Assembly (NCBI RefSeq): GCF_036174265.1
Contig: NZ_CP108055.1
Span: forward strand, 1,488,001 to 1,552,000
Length of the DNA stretch: 64,000 nt
Direction: 5' to 3'
Source: Streptomyces sp. NBC_00285
Lineage (GTDB): Bacteria; Actinomycetota; Actinomycetes; Streptomycetales; Streptomycetaceae
The stretch's first letter is position 1; each line of letters begins with the position of its first letter. Below are positions 48,162 to 56,140 of the stretch, piece after piece. The notes below the pieces were generated by a model, which was not told the origin of the DNA, ran no database searches, and saw only the letters and a list, made by a program, of their open reading frames with translations. Position numbers and translations under genes: made by a program.

Positions 48162-50111
48162 TCAGCTGGTCGGTTCCAGCTGTGCGCCGCCACGCGAGGC
48201 TTCCGGCCGTACACCGTCGTACGCTTCCGGCTGCGCGTCCCCGTGAGCGGGGTCCCGTCGGGCGTCCCGGCGCACGAGCGCCGCGTACCGTCCGTCCTTC
48301 TCCAGCAGTTCCTCGTGCGTACCGCGCTCGGCCACCCGGCCCGAGTCGAGGACCACGATCTGGTCGGCGCTGCGGATCGTGGACAGGCGGTGCGCGATGG
48401 TGAGGGTGGTGCGGTTGGCCGAGAGTGCGTCGATGGCCTCCTGGACCGCGTGCTCGGTACGGGTGTCCAGGGCGCTGGTCGCCTCGTCCAGGATGAGGAC
48501 GGGCGGGTCCCGCAGGATGGTCCGGGCGATGGCCAGACGCTGCTTCTCACCGCCGGAGAACCGGTGGCCGCGCTCGCCCACGACGGTGTCGTAGCCGTCG
48601 GGCAACGAGGCGATGTGGTCGTGGATCTGGGCCGCCCGCGCCGCCTGCTCGATCTCCTCGTCGGTCGCGTCCGGCTTGGCGAAGCGGAGGTTGTCGGCGA
48701 CCGAGGCGTGGAAGAGGTACGTCTCCTGGGAGACGACCCCGATGCCGCGCGCGAGGGTGTCGAAGTCGAGGTCGCGGACGTCGACCCCGTCGAGGGTGAC
48801 CCGGCCGCCCGTCACGTCGTAGAGCCGCGGGACGAGATAGCCGAGCGTGGACTTTCCCGCGCCGGTCGGTCCGACGATCGCGAGACTGCTGCCCGCGGGG
48901 ACGTCGATGTCGACGCCGTCGAGGATGGGGCCCCGCTTGGCCTTGTCCTTGGCCATGCCCTTGGCCATGCCCTTGGCCTTGTCTTCGGCAGCCTCGTCGT
49001 GCTCGTCGCCGTCGTAGCGGAACTCCACGCTCTCCAGGCGGACCTCGCCCTTGACGCGGTCGAGGTGGACCGGGTTCTCCCGCTCGGTGATGTCGACGGG
49101 CAGGTCGAGGTACTCGAAGATGCGCTGGAAGAGCGCGAGTGAGGTCTGGATCTGGACGCCGGTCGACAGCAGGCTCACGGCCGGGCGGAACAGGCCCTGC
49201 TGGAGCGAGACGAAGGCGACGATGGTGCCGATGGAGATGTCGGGGCCGCCGGTCTGGAGGGCGATGCCCGCGGTCCAGTAGATGACGGCGGGCATCGCGG
49301 ACATGACGATCCCGATGACGGCCATGCGCCAGCGGCCGGCCATGTTCGACCGCACTTCGAGATCGACCAGACCCTCGGACTCGTCGGCGAAGGACCTCGT
49401 GAGCGAGTCGGAACGGCCCATCGTGCGGCCCAGCAGGATGCCGCTGACGGAGAGCGACTCGGTCACGGTCGCGGCCATCGCGGCCATCTGCTTCTGGCGC
49501 TGGGTGACGATCTTCTTGCGTTCATTGCCGACCCGGCGGCTGATCCACACGAACACCGGGAGCAGAAGCAGTGAGACGACGGTCAGGCGCCAGTCGAGTG
49601 CGACCATCGCGATGATCGTGGCGATCACGCTGGTCAGGTTGGAGACCAGGGAGGTGGCAGTCGAGGTGACGGTGGCCTGCATCCCGCCGATGTCGTTGGC
49701 GATGCGGGACTGCACCTCGCCGGTGCGGGTGCGGGTGAAGAAGGCGAGCGACATGCGCTGGAGGCGGCCGTACACCGCGGTGCGCAGGTCGTGCATGACG
49801 CGCTGACCGACCGTCGTGGAGATCAGGGTCTGCAGGACGCCGAAGATTCCGGTGAGGACGGCACTGAGGACCATGCCCAGCGCGAGCAGGCTGAGCAGTC
49901 CGGTGCGGCCCTCGGGGATCGCCACGTCCAGCGTTTCCTTCAGCAGGAACGGGGTGGCGACGGTGACCAGGGACGAGGCGCCGACCAGCAGGCCGACGAC
50001 GGCGAGCTTGGCGCGATAGGGCTTGAAGAGCTGGAGGATACGGCGCACCTGACGGGGTTGGTCGGTCGAGGTGCCGGGCGTGGGGGTCCAGTCGATGTGA
50101 TCGCGGGGCAT
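48162..50111 (-). CDS. ABC exporter, fused membrane and ATPase domains
   Basis: A 649-residue half-transporter of the MsbA/multidrug type, expected to act as a homodimer. Six membrane segments fill residues about 25-310. The ATPase has Walker A GPTGAGKSTLGYL, signature FSGGEKQRLAIARTIL, Walker B VLILDEATSALD and the H-loop TIAHRLST. Between the two domains lies a lysine-rich insertion with short repeats (DKAKGMAKGMAKDKAK). AGGAGA precedes the ATG. It is divergent from a MarR gene with an operator between them, so it is probably a drug- or lipid-exporter induced by a MarR ligand. Confidence 0.92.
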   Translation of the reverse strand: MPRDHIDWTPTPGTSTDQPRQVRRILQLFKPYRAKLAVVGLLVGASSLVTVATPFLLKETLDVAIPEGRTGLLSLLALGMVLSAVLTGIFGVLQTLISTTVGQRVMHDLRTAVYGRLQRMSLAFFTRTRTGEVQSRIANDIGGMQATVTSTATSLVSNLTSVIATIIAMVALDWRLTVVSLLLLPVFVWISRRVGNERKKIVTQRQKQMAAMAATVTESLSVSGILLGRTMGRSDSLTRSFADESEGLVDLEVRSNMAGRWRMAVIGIVMSAMPAVIYWTAGIALQTGGPDISIGTIVAFVSLQQGLFRPAVSLLSTGVQIQTSLALFQRIFEYLDLPVDITERENPVHLDRVKGEVRLESVEFRYDGDEHDEAAEDKAKGMAKGMAKDKAKRGPILDGVDIDVPAGSSLAIVGPTGAGKSTLGYLVPRLYDVTGGRVTLDGVDVRDLDFDTLARGIGVVSQETYLFHASVADNLRFAKPDATDEEIEQAARAAQIHDHIASLPDGYDTVVGERGHRFSGGEKQRLAIARTILRDPPVLILDEATSALDTRTEHAVQEAIDALSANRTTLTIAHRLSTIRSADQIVVLDSGRVAERGTHEELLEKDGRYAALVRRDARRDPAHGDAQPEAYDGVRPEASRGGAQLEPTS

Positions 50112-50156
50112 GGTCTCCTGCGGAAGGTGAGGTGGTGAGGACTGACGGAGCCTAGC

Positions 50157-50181
50157 TCATTGTTACCTATGCTCACAATGA
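50157..50181. promoter_or_regulatory. MarR operator between exporter and regulator
   Basis: TCATTGT-n11-ACAATGA, 7-bp perfect arms (50157-50163 and 50175-50181), sits in an AT-rich 94-bp region between the divergent ABC exporter and MarR genes. Position and symmetry fit a MarR-family operator overlapping both promoters. Confidence 0.7.
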
Positions 50182-50205
50182 ATTAAGTCCTGTTATTGTT
50201 CCCGC

Positions 50206-50643
50206 ATGACCACGCCCGATTCCGACAGTCTGCTCGCCGAGCAGTTGCTCAGGCTCACGCGCCGGGTGCACCGCATCCAGAAGCGCCAGCTGCACGAGCG
50301 CGGACTCGGTGTGACACCGGCCCAGTCCAGGCTGCTGCGCACCCTCGCGCACTGGGAGACCCCGCCCCGCATGACCGATCTCGCCGAGCGCCTGGAGGTG
50401 GTCCCGCGTGCGGTGACCACCCTCGTCGACGGACTTGAGGCCGGCGGCAAGGTACGCCGGGTACCCGATCCGGCCAACCGCCGAGTGATCCGCATCGAGC
50501 TGACCGAGGACGGCCTGAAAACCCTGCAGGGACTGCGGGACGTGCGCCGGGCCGCCGCGGAGGAGATCCTCACCCCGCTGTCGAACGAACAGCGAGCGGT
50601 GCTCGGCGGGTTGCTGGACGCGCTGATGGACGGGCAGTGCTGA
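50206..50643 (+). CDS. MarR family regulator
   Basis: A 145-residue winged-helix regulator: GVTPAQSRLLRTLAHWETPPRMTDLAERLEVVPRAVTTLVDGLEAGGKVRRVPDPANRRVIRIELTEDG. It is divergent from the ABC exporter across an inverted-repeat operator, the standard layout for a repressor of an efflux gene. No reactive cysteine is placed for redox sensing (the only one is the C-terminal residue), so a small ligand is more likely. The ATG at 50206 has a weak ribosome site and may be close to the transcription start. Confidence 0.9.
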   Translation: MTTPDSDSLLAEQLLRLTRRVHRIQKRQLHERGLGVTPAQSRLLRTLAHWETPPRMTDLAERLEVVPRAVTTLVDGLEAGGKVRRVPDPANRRVIRIELTEDGLKTLQGLRDVRRAAAEEILTPLSNEQRAVLGGLLDALMDGQC

Positions 50644-50759
50644 GGAGTCGTCGCGAGAGCGGTCGGCAGGAGGGGGACGGCAGGCGCGTGGACCTCGTGG
50701 ACCTTCATCGGCGACGACTCCGACCACGCTGTACGACAGCGCTGCGCGATACTCGTCCC

Positions 50760-51407
50760 GTGGAGTGGTTCGAGCAGGCCCGGGCAGCGGAACAGCTTCG
50801 GGATCGGGATGCGGCCGTCGCCTTGGTAAGCGCTCACGCCGAGTGCTGCTCGCCCGATCACCACATGCACGACAACCATCTGTGGCACATGGATCTACTC
50901 GCCCGCGCGGAGCGGTTCTCCGAACTCGCGGAACTCGCCCTCACGGATGTCCATGCACGTCGCAGACTCAACAGAGCGCTTCGTGACCGGGGGATGGAGG
51001 CGGCGCTGCTCAGCCGTGCCGGAAACGGTGACCGTGACGCTCTGTACGTCCTTGTTCGGCTTCTGTGCGAGACAGATCGGGCCCAGGAGGCCCATCGAGC
51101 GGTCCAGAACTTCGGCCCGGCGGATCAGTACGCGCACCAGATCGTTGCCCGCTTTCGACCGCCGTCAAGCGGTACGGAGCAACGCCCGACACTTGCTCTG
51201 CCGGAGCCGTCAGGACGCGGTTCGTGGTGTGGGTCGTTGGCCGAGTGGGTCGTTCGCGGAGTGGGTCGTTCGCGGAGTGGGTCGTTCGCGGGTGACACCG
51301 AGTTGAAACAGGCATCGGCCACCGCACCGTACGACCGGAGCGGTGGCCGCTGCCTGTTCCGGCAGGAGTGTCAGCCGACCTCGGAGACCGGGTCCTTGGC
51401 GGACTGA
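50760..51407 (+). CDS. Conserved helical-repeat-like small protein with an unstable C-terminus
   Basis: A protein of about 215 residues starting at GTG 50760 (MEWFEQARAAEQLRDRDAAVALVSAHAE...). The first 140 residues look like a compact TPR-like array (DNHLWHMDLLARAERFSELAELALTDVHARRRLNRALRD ... DALYVLVRLLCETDRAQEAHRAVQNFG). I believe Streptomyces homologues usually end soon after this. Here the frame runs another 70 residues through a 16-bp tandem repeat (WVVRGVGRSRSGSF) and overlaps the symporter gene by 37 bp, tail to tail. The extension is probably recent. The function is unknown. Confidence 0.65.
   Translation: MEWFEQARAAEQLRDRDAAVALVSAHAECCSPDHHMHDNHLWHMDLLARAERFSELAELALTDVHARRRLNRALRDRGMEAALLSRAGNGDRDALYVLVRLLCETDRAQEAHRAVQNFGPADQYAHQIVARFRPPSSGTEQRPTLALPEPSGRGSWCGSLAEWVVRGVGRSRSGSFAGDTELKQASATAPYDRSGGRCLFRQECQPTSETGSLAD
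51227..51290. repeat. 16-bp tandem repeat, four units, inside the 3' end of a gene
   Basis: The unit GAGTGGGTCGTTCGCG is repeated exactly three times at 51243-51258, 51259-51274 and 51275-51290, preceded by one imperfect unit at 51227-51242. The unit is not a multiple of three, so each gain or loss shifts the reading frame downstream. Confidence 0.9.
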
Positions 51408-52765
51408 ACCGGCGCGTCGACTTCCTTGGTCGGCGGAACCGGCGCGTCGACGGGCTCCCCCTCCGCCGCGGGCACGCTCTCGCCGTCGAGCACCCTCTTC
51501 ACCTTGTCGATGTCCAGCGCCCCCTCCCAGCGGGAGACCGCGAAGACTGCGACACAGTTGCCGAGCAGGTTCGTCACGACGCGCATCGAGTCCATGATGC
51601 GGTCCACACCGAGGAGCAGGGCGACAGCGCCGGCCGGGATCGCGCCGAGCGAGGAGGCGGTCGCGGACAGGGCGAGGAACGCCGAACCGGGGATGCCCGC
51701 CATGCCCTTGCTAGTCAGCATGAGCACCAGGACCACGGTGATCTGCTGGCCCAGGCTGAGGTCGACCCCCACGGCCTGGGCGATGAACAGCGTGCCGATG
51801 GAGAGGTACAACGAGGCACCGTCGAGGTTGAAGGAGTAGCCGGTGGGCAGCACCAGACCCACGGCGTCTTCCCGGGCACCGGCCTTGCGCAGCTTCTGCA
51901 TCACGCGCGGCATGACGGACTCGGTGGACGCGGTGCCGAGCGCGAGCAGCATCTCCTCGCGGATGTAGCGCAGGAACTTCCAGAGACTGATCCCGGTGAG
52001 CGCCTTGAGCGCGACGGCGAGCAGCGAGATGAAAAGCGCGGCGGCCACGTAGCAGAGGATGATCAACTTGGCGTACGTCTCGATGACGCCCAGGCCGTAC
52101 TGGCCGATCAGGACGGCCATGGCGCCGAAGACCGCGATGGGCGCGAGGCGCATCACGAAACCGACGATCGCGAAGATGATCTCCTGTGCCTGCTCGATGG
52201 CGGGCAGCACCTGCGGGACCTTGGTGTGGCCGAGGTGCAGCAGCGCGGCGCCCACCAGGCAGGCCAGGATGAGCACCTGGAGCAGCGAGTTCTCGGCGAA
52301 GGCGCCGATGAAACTGGTCGGCAGCGCGTTGACGATGAACTCGGTCGTCGAGGGCAGGTGGCCGCCGCCCGTCTTGGCGTCGACCGCCGCGGAGTTGAGC
52401 GTCGAGGGATCGACATGCATCCCCGAACCGGGCTGGACGATGTTGGCGGCGAGGAGACCGATGAGCAGCGCGAGCGTGCTCGCGACCTCGAACCAGATCA
52501 GAGCCTTGAGCCCGATCCGGCCGAACGCCTTGAGGTCGCCGGCCTTGGCGATACCGACGACGACCACACAGAACACGAGCGGCGAGATGATCGTCTTGAT
52601 CAGCCGGGTGAAGCCGTCGCCGAGCGGCTGGAGGTCCGAGGCGAAGCCCGGCCACAGCTTTCCGACGAGGATGCCGAGCACCAGCGCGCAGGCGACCTGC
52701 GCGAACAGTGAGGTACTCAATATGTGTGCTACGCGTCGCGGCAGGGACGGGACGGACTGCGGCAC
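51371..52765 (-). CDS. dctA: Cation:dicarboxylate symporter (DctA/GltP family)
   Basis: A 464-residue membrane transporter of the DAACS family, which imports C4-dicarboxylates such as succinate, fumarate and malate with protons or sodium. There are about eight membrane helices plus re-entrant loops. Visible motifs are ASTESVMPRVMQKL (serine-rich hairpin), GYSFNLDGASLYLS (cation and substrate site) and DRIMDSMRVVTNLLGNCVAV (substrate-binding helix). The C-terminus has a repeated tail (PVDAPVPPTKEVDAPVQSAK). The start is placed at GTG 52765, five bases after AAGGAG; GTG 52771 abuts that site. Two inverted repeats upstream are candidate operators. Confidence 0.9.
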   Translation of the reverse strand: MPQSVPSLPRRVAHILSTSLFAQVACALVLGILVGKLWPGFASDLQPLGDGFTRLIKTIISPLVFCVVVVGIAKAGDLKAFGRIGLKALIWFEVASTLALLIGLLAANIVQPGSGMHVDPSTLNSAAVDAKTGGGHLPSTTEFIVNALPTSFIGAFAENSLLQVLILACLVGAALLHLGHTKVPQVLPAIEQAQEIIFAIVGFVMRLAPIAVFGAMAVLIGQYGLGVIETYAKLIILCYVAAALFISLLAVALKALTGISLWKFLRYIREEMLLALGTASTESVMPRVMQKLRKAGAREDAVGLVLPTGYSFNLDGASLYLSIGTLFIAQAVGVDLSLGQQITVVLVLMLTSKGMAGIPGSAFLALSATASSLGAIPAGAVALLLGVDRIMDSMRVVTNLLGNCVAVFAVSRWEGALDIDKVKRVLDGESVPAAEGEPVDAPVPPTKEVDAPVQSAKDPVSEVG

Positions 52766-52771
52766 GGGCAC

Positions 52772-53297
52772 TCCTTGAAACGATGGGGACGCGCAGAAGC
52801 CGAAAGGGAACCATCAGGACTTCTGCGATACGGAAAGCGGTTTCCGTGGCGATCACTTTGCGGGTGCCATTGATCTCGCACGAAACTGCAGTGTTTCGGC
52901 CAGGTAAATCCGCCCCCCATGTGACCCATCGCACACAACCCGGGACGGGGTTCTCGCCGCGGGCCCATCGACGCGTTGGAGATGTTCACCGGCCGACTGC
53001 GGACGGTGGCTTCCACCCGGCCAAGCGGGGTGTCTACGCCGCGCCGCGAACCGGACCTGCCGGTACAGGAGTTGGCGAGTTCCTGTCCCTCTCGGACAGG
53101 CGGACGGCCGAGACCTCGACGTGGTGCGGGCGGCCGGCATGGAGGAAGCCGATGACCAGTGACCTATGACCCATGACTCGTAACCCGCGTCAGGTCGTAT
53201 TCGATCGACTTGACATAGAGGTCACGGGGATCGGGAACGACCGACGACTGGTAGGGCGAGTTGGGCCTCCCCCGCGATGGCACCTCCCTCAACGGCC
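52772..53297. other. Intergenic region between the symporter and the L,D-transpeptidase gene
   Basis: About 525 bp. The left 130 bp are the symporter promoter with two inverted repeats. Near 53150 there is a short run of imperfect ATGACC-like repeats (ATGACCAGTGACCTATGACC). No gene is convincing in the rest. Confidence 0.5.
52830..52898. promoter_or_regulatory. Two inverted repeats upstream of the dicarboxylate symporter
   Basis: ACGGAAA-GCGG-TTTCCGT (52830-52847, 7-bp perfect arms) and CGAAAC-TGCAGT-GTTTCG (52881-52898, 6-bp perfect arms) lie 65-133 bp before the symporter start. The first resembles IclR-type operators. No regulator gene is adjacent, so the controlling protein is unknown. 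Confidence 0.5.
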
Positions 53298-54074
53298 CTA
53301 TGCCTTCAGGTCTGTCCTGTCTCCCATCACCACCACGGGATGCCGGTCCGGATCGAGCGTGCGGAGCAGATACGCCATCGCCGTCCTGGACACGCTGACG
53401 CAGGCCGAGGTACCGCTGCCGTGGTCCATGTGCAGCCAGATTCCGCCCCCCTTGGCGTAGCCCTCGGGCCGGTTCTGGTCATTCGGCGGGGTGCCCTCGA
53501 CGCGGTTGTAGTCGATGGCGACCACGTAGTCGAAGTCGTGCCGGTAGGGCTTGGGCCACCAGCGGGGCGCCGCCATCGCGGCCGACCTCGTGTACGGCAG
53601 CCTCGCGCCGGGGTCCGGGAGGGCGCCGCCCACGTCACTGAGCGTGAACACGCCGACGGGGCTGCGCTTGTCGCCCTCGTGGTGGTCGGTGGTCCAGCCC
53701 TTCTTGCCGTTGTGCGCGGGCCAACTGCGCACCCGGTCCCAGCCGGAGCCCTGCGGGGTGTAGAGCACCAGGGTGGCGTCCACGGAGTTCCTGCCGTCGC
53801 CGTACACGGCCACGACCTGACGGGAACCGGCGGGGATGCGGCGTTGGAGGCGGTCGCCGACGTCAGGGATGCGGTCGCTCGCGCCGGGGAGACGGGAGGG
53901 TTGGTCCACCGCGCCGCCGCCCGCCGGCGAATCCACGGCTTTGTCCGCTGCTCCGGTGTGCGTGCCACCGTCGGGTGCCGGGCCCTGACCACCGCACCCG
54001 CCCAAGAGCGCCAGCAGCACTCCCAGGAGCGTGACCGTCACCACGGCACGCCGTGCGCCTCCGCCGCCTCGCAT
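53298..54074 (-). CDS. L,D-transpeptidase (YkuD-type) lipoprotein
   Basis: A protein of about 258 residues with a lipoprotein signal (VLLALLGGCGGQ) and a Gly/Pro-rich linker. The catalytic part has VVAVYGDGRNSVDATLVLYTPQ, DKRSPVGVFTLSDVGG and IWLHMDHGSGTSACVSVSRTAMAYLL. The last is the HxxxxxxSxxCxS-like YkuD motif with the nucleophilic cysteine. Such enzymes make 3-3 crosslinks in peptidoglycan or attach proteins, outside the membrane. The ATG at 54074 is preferred; a GTG at 54095 extends it by seven residues. It is divergent from an ABC exporter pair. Confidence 0.84.
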   Translation of the reverse strand: MRGGGGARRAVVTVTLLGVLLALLGGCGGQGPAPDGGTHTGAADKAVDSPAGGGAVDQPSRLPGASDRIPDVGDRLQRRIPAGSRQVVAVYGDGRNSVDATLVLYTPQGSGWDRVRSWPAHNGKKGWTTDHHEGDKRSPVGVFTLSDVGGALPDPGARLPYTRSAAMAAPRWWPKPYRHDFDYVVAIDYNRVEGTPPNDQNRPEGYAKGGGIWLHMDHGSGTSACVSVSRTAMAYLLRTLDPDRHPVVVMGDRTDLKA

Positions 54075-54110
54075 CGCACCGCACCATGGTCGCACCGCGG
54101 TCCGGAGCAG

Positions 54111-54200
54111 CAGATCCGGAGGTGGCCGGCCCGGAGCAGGCAGATCCGCAGGTGGCCGGCCCGGACGAGGCCGGTTCAGACAAGGCCGGTCCGGACGAGG
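54111..54200. repeat. 30-bp tandem repeat, three units, upstream of the ABC pair
   Basis: Units at 54111-54140 and 54141-54170 are 27 of 30 identical; a degenerate third unit follows at 54171-54200. The shared core is GGTGGCCGGCCCGGA. The length is a multiple of three and the frame of the downstream ABC gene is open through it (ADPEVAGPEQ, ADPQVAGPDE). Confidence 0.8.
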
Positions 54201-54349
54201 CCGGTCGGCAAGCCCAGCCGGACCCGTGCGTCGCAGCGGAAAACCGTTTGCTTCCGACCGTGTTCTGCCGCGAACCTTTCACGGTTTGCAGCCGCCGTGT
54301 GCGGCTCCCTCCCACCCCCCTGACACGAGCCACTGGGACGTCACACGTC

Positions 54350-56140
54350 ATGCAGATCCAAGACCTTCCGTATCCCGACCCGGGAGTGCCGGACGCCCGC
54401 TCGGGCCCCCGGTTTCTGTGGTGGCTCTTCCGGAACCAACTCGGCGGACAGTTCAAGTCGTTGGCCTGGGGACTGCTGCACTTCCTCTCCGTCTCCGCGC
54501 TGCCCTTCTGCGTCGGCGTGGCCGTTCAGGCCGTCGTCGACCACTCCGGCCGCAGACTCGCCTTCGCCGGCGGTCTGCTGACACTGTGCTGTTTCGGCAG
54601 CGCGCTCGGCGACACCTTCCTGCACCGCACCGCCGTCACCAACTGGATCACGGCCGCCGCACGCGTCCAGCAGCTCCTGGCCCACAAGGCCGCCAACCTG
54701 GGCGCGGCGCTCACCCGGCGTGTCGCGGCCGGCGAGGTCGTCGCCGTCTCCACCGGTGACGTCGAGAAGATCGGCTGGTTCGTGGAGGCCTGGTCGCGAT
54801 TCACCGCGGCGGCGGTCACCGTCGTCGTGGTCTGCGTCGGACTGGTCGTCTACCAGCCCACGCTCGGTGCGGTGGTCGCCGTGGGTCTGCCGGTGATGGC
54901 CCTCGCGGCACTGCCGCTGCTGCCTCGGGCGACCAGACGCGCCGACGTGCAACGGGAGAAGGCGGGCCGCGCCACCGAACTGGCCACCGACACCGTCGCC
55001 GGGCTGCGGGTGCTGCGCGGCATCGGCGGCGAGGAACTCTTCCTCGACCGCTATCGCAGCGCCTCCCAGGAGGTCCGGCACGCGGCGGTGCGCAGTGCCC
55101 GGATGTGGTCCCTGATCTCCGCGATCCAGGTGCTGCTGCCGGGGCTGCTGCTGATCGCGGTCGTCCTGTACGGCGTCCACCTGGCCCGCCAGGGTCGCGT
55201 CGAGGTCGGCGAACTGGTCGCCGTCTACAGCTCGGTGATGATCCTGACCTATCCGCTGCGGCACTTCGAGGAGATCGCCATGGCGTACTCCTTCTCCCGG
55301 CCCTCAGCCACCCGGGCCGCCCGGGTGCTGTCGCTGGAGCGGGCCACGTCCGCCGAAGGCTCGCGGGCCCTGGCGGGCGTACCGTCCGGGGACCTGTACG
55401 ACCCGGCCACCGGTCTGCTCGCCCCCTCGGGCCGGCTCACCGCGGTGGTGTGCGGCGACCCGGACGCGGCGGGGGCGCTCGCTGAACGGCTGGGCGGTCA
55501 CCCTTCGGACGCCGGTACGCCGGTGCTGCTGGGCGGGGTCCCGCTGGACGAACTGCCACTCGACTCGGCACGCACCGCCGTCCTCGTCCAGGACAAGGAT
55601 CCGGTCCTGCTCTCCGGAACCCTGCGGGAACTGCTCGACGTGCCCGCCTCGGGCGATGTCGGCGCGGTGGCCGCGCTCGCCGCCGCGCAGTGCGCCGATG
55701 TGCTGGCCGCTCTGGTCCAGGGGTCCCTGGACGCCGAGGACCCGATGGACGCGCGCATCACCGAACGGGGACGGTCCCTGTCCGGCGGCCAGCGCCAGCG
55801 GCTCGCGCTGGCCCGGTCACTGTTCACCGACCCGGAGGTGCTCGTCCTGGACGAGCCGACCTCCGCCGTCGACTCGCACACCGAGGCGCGGATCGCCGAA
55901 GGCGTACGGGACTTGCGCGCCGGACGCACGACCGTGGTCTTCACCTCCTCGCCGCTCCTCCTGGACCACGCAGACCGGGTCGTGCTCGTGCACGAGGGCG
56001 AGGTGGTGGCCGTCGGCGTACACCGCGAACTGGTGCACAAGGAACCCCGGTACCGGGCGGTCGTGACCCGCGAGACGGACGAAGAGGCCGCGCTCGAAGA
56101 CGTTCTGAACGAACTGGAAGAGATCGAGGAGACAGCATGA
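54350..56140 (+). CDS. ABC exporter subunit with degenerate Walker A but intact signature
   Basis: A 596-residue half-transporter starting at ATG 54350. Six membrane helices occupy residues about 30-310. In the ATPase domain the P-loop is replaced by VVCGDPDAAGALAERL, with no GKS/T. The Q-loop (LVQDKDPVLLSGTL), a canonical LSGGQRQRLALARSL signature and VLVLDEPTSAVD are intact. The H-loop histidine is lost (VFTSSPLLLDHAD). Alone it cannot bind ATP properly. It is coupled by an ATGA overlap to a second half-transporter that is degenerate in the opposite way, so the pair should be an asymmetric heterodimer. The frame is open upstream through a 30-bp repeat. The exported substrate is unknown. Confidence 0.88.
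   Translation: MQIQDLPYPDPGVPDARSGPRFLWWLFRNQLGGQFKSLAWGLLHFLSVSALPFCVGVAVQAVVDHSGRRLAFAGGLLTLCCFGSALGDTFLHRTAVTNWITAAARVQQLLAHKAANLGAALTRRVAAGEVVAVSTGDVEKIGWFVEAWSRFTAAAVTVVVVCVGLVVYQPTLGAVVAVGLPVMALAALPLLPRATRRADVQREKAGRATELATDTVAGLRVLRGIGGEELFLDRYRSASQEVRHAAVRSARMWSLISAIQVLLPGLLLIAVVLYGVHLARQGRVEVGELVAVYSSVMILTYPLRHFEEIAMAYSFSRPSATRAARVLSLERATSAEGSRALAGVPSGDLYDPATGLLAPSGRLTAVVCGDPDAAGALAERLGGHPSDAGTPVLLGGVPLDELPLDSARTAVLVQDKDPVLLSGTLRELLDVPASGDVGAVAALAAAQCADVLAALVQGSLDAEDPMDARITERGRSLSGGQRQRLALARSLFTDPEVLVLDEPTSAVDSHTEARIAEGVRDLRAGRTTVVFTSSPLLLDHADRVVLVHEGEVVAVGVHRELVHKEPRYRAVVTRETDEEAALEDVLNELEEIEETA

Noticed and set aside
51227..51290. The 16-bp repeats as a CRISPR array.
   Set aside because: Units are directly adjacent with no spacers, and no cas genes are present.
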